Source: Psychrobacter sp. 28M-43 (GTDB taxonomy: Bacteria > Pseudomonadota > Gammaproteobacteria > Pseudomonadales > Moraxellaceae). Taken from it: a stretch of 64,000 nucleotides of DNA. Positions within the stretch are counted from its first letter, which is position 1, and every line of letters begins with the position of its first letter. The position numbers and the translations under genes are program-made. A model generated the notes under the pieces. That model did not search any database. It was not told the origin of the DNA and saw nothing but the letters and a program-made list of their open reading frames with translations. Location: NCBI RefSeq assembly GCF_014770435.1, contig NZ_CP061739.1:1488001-1552000 (forward strand), written 5' to 3'. This document shows, piece by piece, positions 62,372-64,000 of the stretch.

Positions 62372-63286
62372 ATGAAAAATTTGCAGGATTTACGTATTTT
62401 TATTGAGACCGCTCGCTTAGGTAGCCTATCTGCCTGTGCTCGGCACTTAGATCTGTCGCCTGCAGTTGTGAGTGCAGCGGTCAAGCGATTAGAAGCGGAA
62501 ATTGAGACGGTATTATTTGTTCGCTCTACTCGTAGGCTGCGTTTGACCAGTAAAGGTGAGCAATATTTAAAGCATTGCCGAGATGCGGTGGCTATCTTAG
62601 ACAATGCTTATGCAGGACTACATGACAATGATGCTGAGCTGACGGGTACCATTCGGCTGTCGGCATCATCAGATTTGGGACGAAACCTAATTTTGCCTTG
62701 GTTGGACGATTTTATAGATATTCACCCAAAAGTGACGGTGCAGCTACATATGTCAGACAGCTATGTGGACTTGTACGGTCAACAGATTGATTTGGCACTA
62801 CGTTATGGCGCACCCAAAGATTCATCACTGGTCGCATTACCCATAGTGTTGAATAATCGCCCTATACTGTGTGCGTCAAAGGAGTATTTGAGCAAAATTG
62901 ATAAGGGTATCGGTATCCCAAAAATGCCGGAAGATTTATCGCAGCATAACTGTTTACGTTTGGGGCATGATGAAAAGTATTTGAGCGAGTGGACTTTTGA
63001 GAAAGCCGGAAAGACTAAACGTGTGGCCGTGGATGGCAATCGCAGAAGTAAAGACGGTGACGTTGTACGCCGCTGGGCAGTGGCGGGTAAAGGCATCGCC
63101 TTAAAGTCTCAGTTAGATATAGCCGGCGATTTAAAGGCAGGGAGACTTGTTGAGGTAGAGTTGGACGGCTGGCAAGTGGCCAACTATCCATTATATTTGA
63201 TTTGTCCAGAACGGCGCTTAATCGATCCATTGTTTAATGCGGTCAAAGAATACTTGATTGAACGGGTAGAGCAGGTATTAAGGTAA
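62372..63286 (+). CDS. LysR-family transcriptional regulator
   Basis: A 304-residue LysR regulator starting MKNLQDLRIFIETARLGSLS, with helix-turn-helix at about 1-60 and the effector domain after about 88 (GTIRLSASSDLGRN). The ATG at 62372 has AAGG seven bases upstream; ATG at 62366 and TTG at 62354 are less likely. It is divergent from the 2OG oxygenase gene and may control it. Confidence 0.9.
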   Translation: MKNLQDLRIFIETARLGSLSACARHLDLSPAVVSAAVKRLEAEIETVLFVRSTRRLRLTSKGEQYLKHCRDAVAILDNAYAGLHDNDAELTGTIRLSASSDLGRNLILPWLDDFIDIHPKVTVQLHMSDSYVDLYGQQIDLALRYGAPKDSSLVALPIVLNNRPILCASKEYLSKIDKGIGIPKMPEDLSQHNCLRLGHDEKYLSEWTFEKAGKTKRVAVDGNRRSKDGDVVRRWAVAGKGIALKSQLDIAGDLKAGRLVEVELDGWQVANYPLYLICPERRLIDPLFNAVKEYLIERVEQVLR

Positions 63287-63365
63287 AATGAAAACTGATG
63301 GTTACCCTGTTTGATCAGACGAGCAAGACAGTAGTCCCTAGACAGTAATTGCTTGATTATTATGA

Positions 63366-64000
63366 CTATTGCCATACCTTATCAAGCACCGTAAACCAGT
63401 TTTTTGACGTTACCTTTTCAATAAGTTGATTTGAGAAGTGACGTTGTTGCATTCGCTCAATCAGCATAGATATTTGACTGATATCAGATAACTCATCAGG
63501 TAGTAGGCAACCATCGAAATCAGAGCCAAACCCAACGTGATCTTCACCTAGATGGTCGATCAGATAATCGAGATGGTCGACAATCACATCAAGCGAAGTT
63601 TGCGTATTACGTTGCCCATCTGCACGAAGGAACGCCACATCGAAATTCACCCCAACCAAACCATCGCTTTGTTTAATAGCAGCCAGCTGCTGATCGGTCA
63701 AGTTCCGTGCTTGCTGACAGAGAGCGTGTGAATTGGAATGTGTGGCAACAATAGGCTGGCAGGCAATCTCTAGCGTATCCCAGAAAGCGCGTTCATTCAT
63801 ATGCGACACATCTATCAGCATATGCTTTTCACTGCATTTAAGAATGAGGTCTTTGCCTTGAGTCGTGAGCCCAGCTCCCGTATCTGGAGAGTGTGGAAAA
63901 GACGCATTTAAACCATCACCGAAGAGGCTCTTTCTATTCCATAGTGGGCCAATGCTTCTGAGTCCTGCCTCATAAAACACATCCAGCAGGTCAGGCTCAA
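63366..64000 (-). CDS. membrane dipeptidase (peptidase M19), partial
   Basis: The C-terminal part, at least 211 residues, of a renal-dipeptidase-like zinc enzyme: GLRSIGPLWNRKSLFGDG, SPDTGAGLTTQGK, LIDVSHMNERAFWD, IVATHSNSHAL and VGFGSDFDG hold family metal ligands (His, Asp). The frame stays open past 63980 to the right edge (EPDLLD...), so the N-terminus lies outside. Enzymes of this family cleave dipeptides, including D-residue ones. Confidence 0.9.
   Translation of the reverse strand, partial: EPDLLDVFYEAGLRSIGPLWNRKSLFGDGLNASFPHSPDTGAGLTTQGKDLILKCSEKHMLIDVSHMNERAFWDTLEIACQPIVATHSNSHALCQQARNLTDQQLAAIKQSDGLVGVNFDVAFLRADGQRNTQTSLDVIVDHLDYLIDHLGEDHVGFGSDFDGCLLPDELSDISQISMLIERMQQRHFSNQLIEKVTSKNWFTVLDKVWQ

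Overview
The window looks like chromosome of a gammaproteobacterium of the Moraxellaceae, most probably Psychrobacter. This is an inference from moderate GC with AT-rich spacers, the nas/nir gene order, the copper genes, and the many LysR-regulator/oxidoreductase pairs. No rRNA, tRNA or CRISPR array was seen. About 55 protein genes are supported, two of them cut by the window edges.

Layout. 0-3.4 kb: a LysR regulator diverges from a short-chain dehydrogenase and an EamA exporter across a perfect palindrome. 3.4-9.4 kb: homocysteine S-methyltransferase, an AT-rich single-gene defence candidate (Mrr-like nuclease fused to SIR2), a medium-chain dehydrogenase, a GST and its divergent LysR gene. 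9.4-10.5 kb: a DUF1272 gene followed by a site with the full architecture of an integron attC, then a small orphan ORF. 10.5-13.6 kb: a copper-efflux operon (P-type ATPase then CueR) with a 19-bp-spacer MerR-type promoter. 13.9-17.1 kb: a NADAR-like antitoxin without its toxin, then LysR, DoxX and an extradiol dioxygenase.

17.2-30.8 kb is a complete assimilatory nitrate block. nirB and nirD run leftward; narK, a PP2C phosphatase-kinase fusion, an FAD reductase, nitrate reductase and cobA run rightward. The shared spacer holds one strong and one weaker sigma-54-type promoter and an NtrC-like half-site. Nitrate is imported by NarK, reduced to nitrite by NasA with its FAD partner, then to ammonium by NirBD. 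CobA supplies the siroheme precursor.

31-33.5 kb: LysR and an Old-Yellow-Enzyme ene-reductase. 33.5-43.9 kb is a periplasmic copper-resistance island: DUF305 protein, CopB with a long Met/His repeat, multicopper oxidase, DUF411 lipoprotein, cytochrome c, Met-rich protein, a small exported protein and a CopRS pair. Two CusR/CopR-like boxes lie in it, and an apparently intact IS608-type IS200/IS605 element (TnpA, TnpB) sits 5 bp from one of them. A 170-bp MITE follows copS.

44-64 kb holds an M14 carboxypeptidase, membrane proteins, a patatin lipoprotein, an EamA exporter, a MocR regulator with a divergent MFS gene, an orphan HicB, redox genes with an HxlR regulator and a dehydrogenase gene remnant, an MBL-fold protein that has lost its metal ligands, two more LysR genes, a DUF1624-type acyltransferase, a 2OG-Fe(II) oxygenase and a partial dipeptidase.
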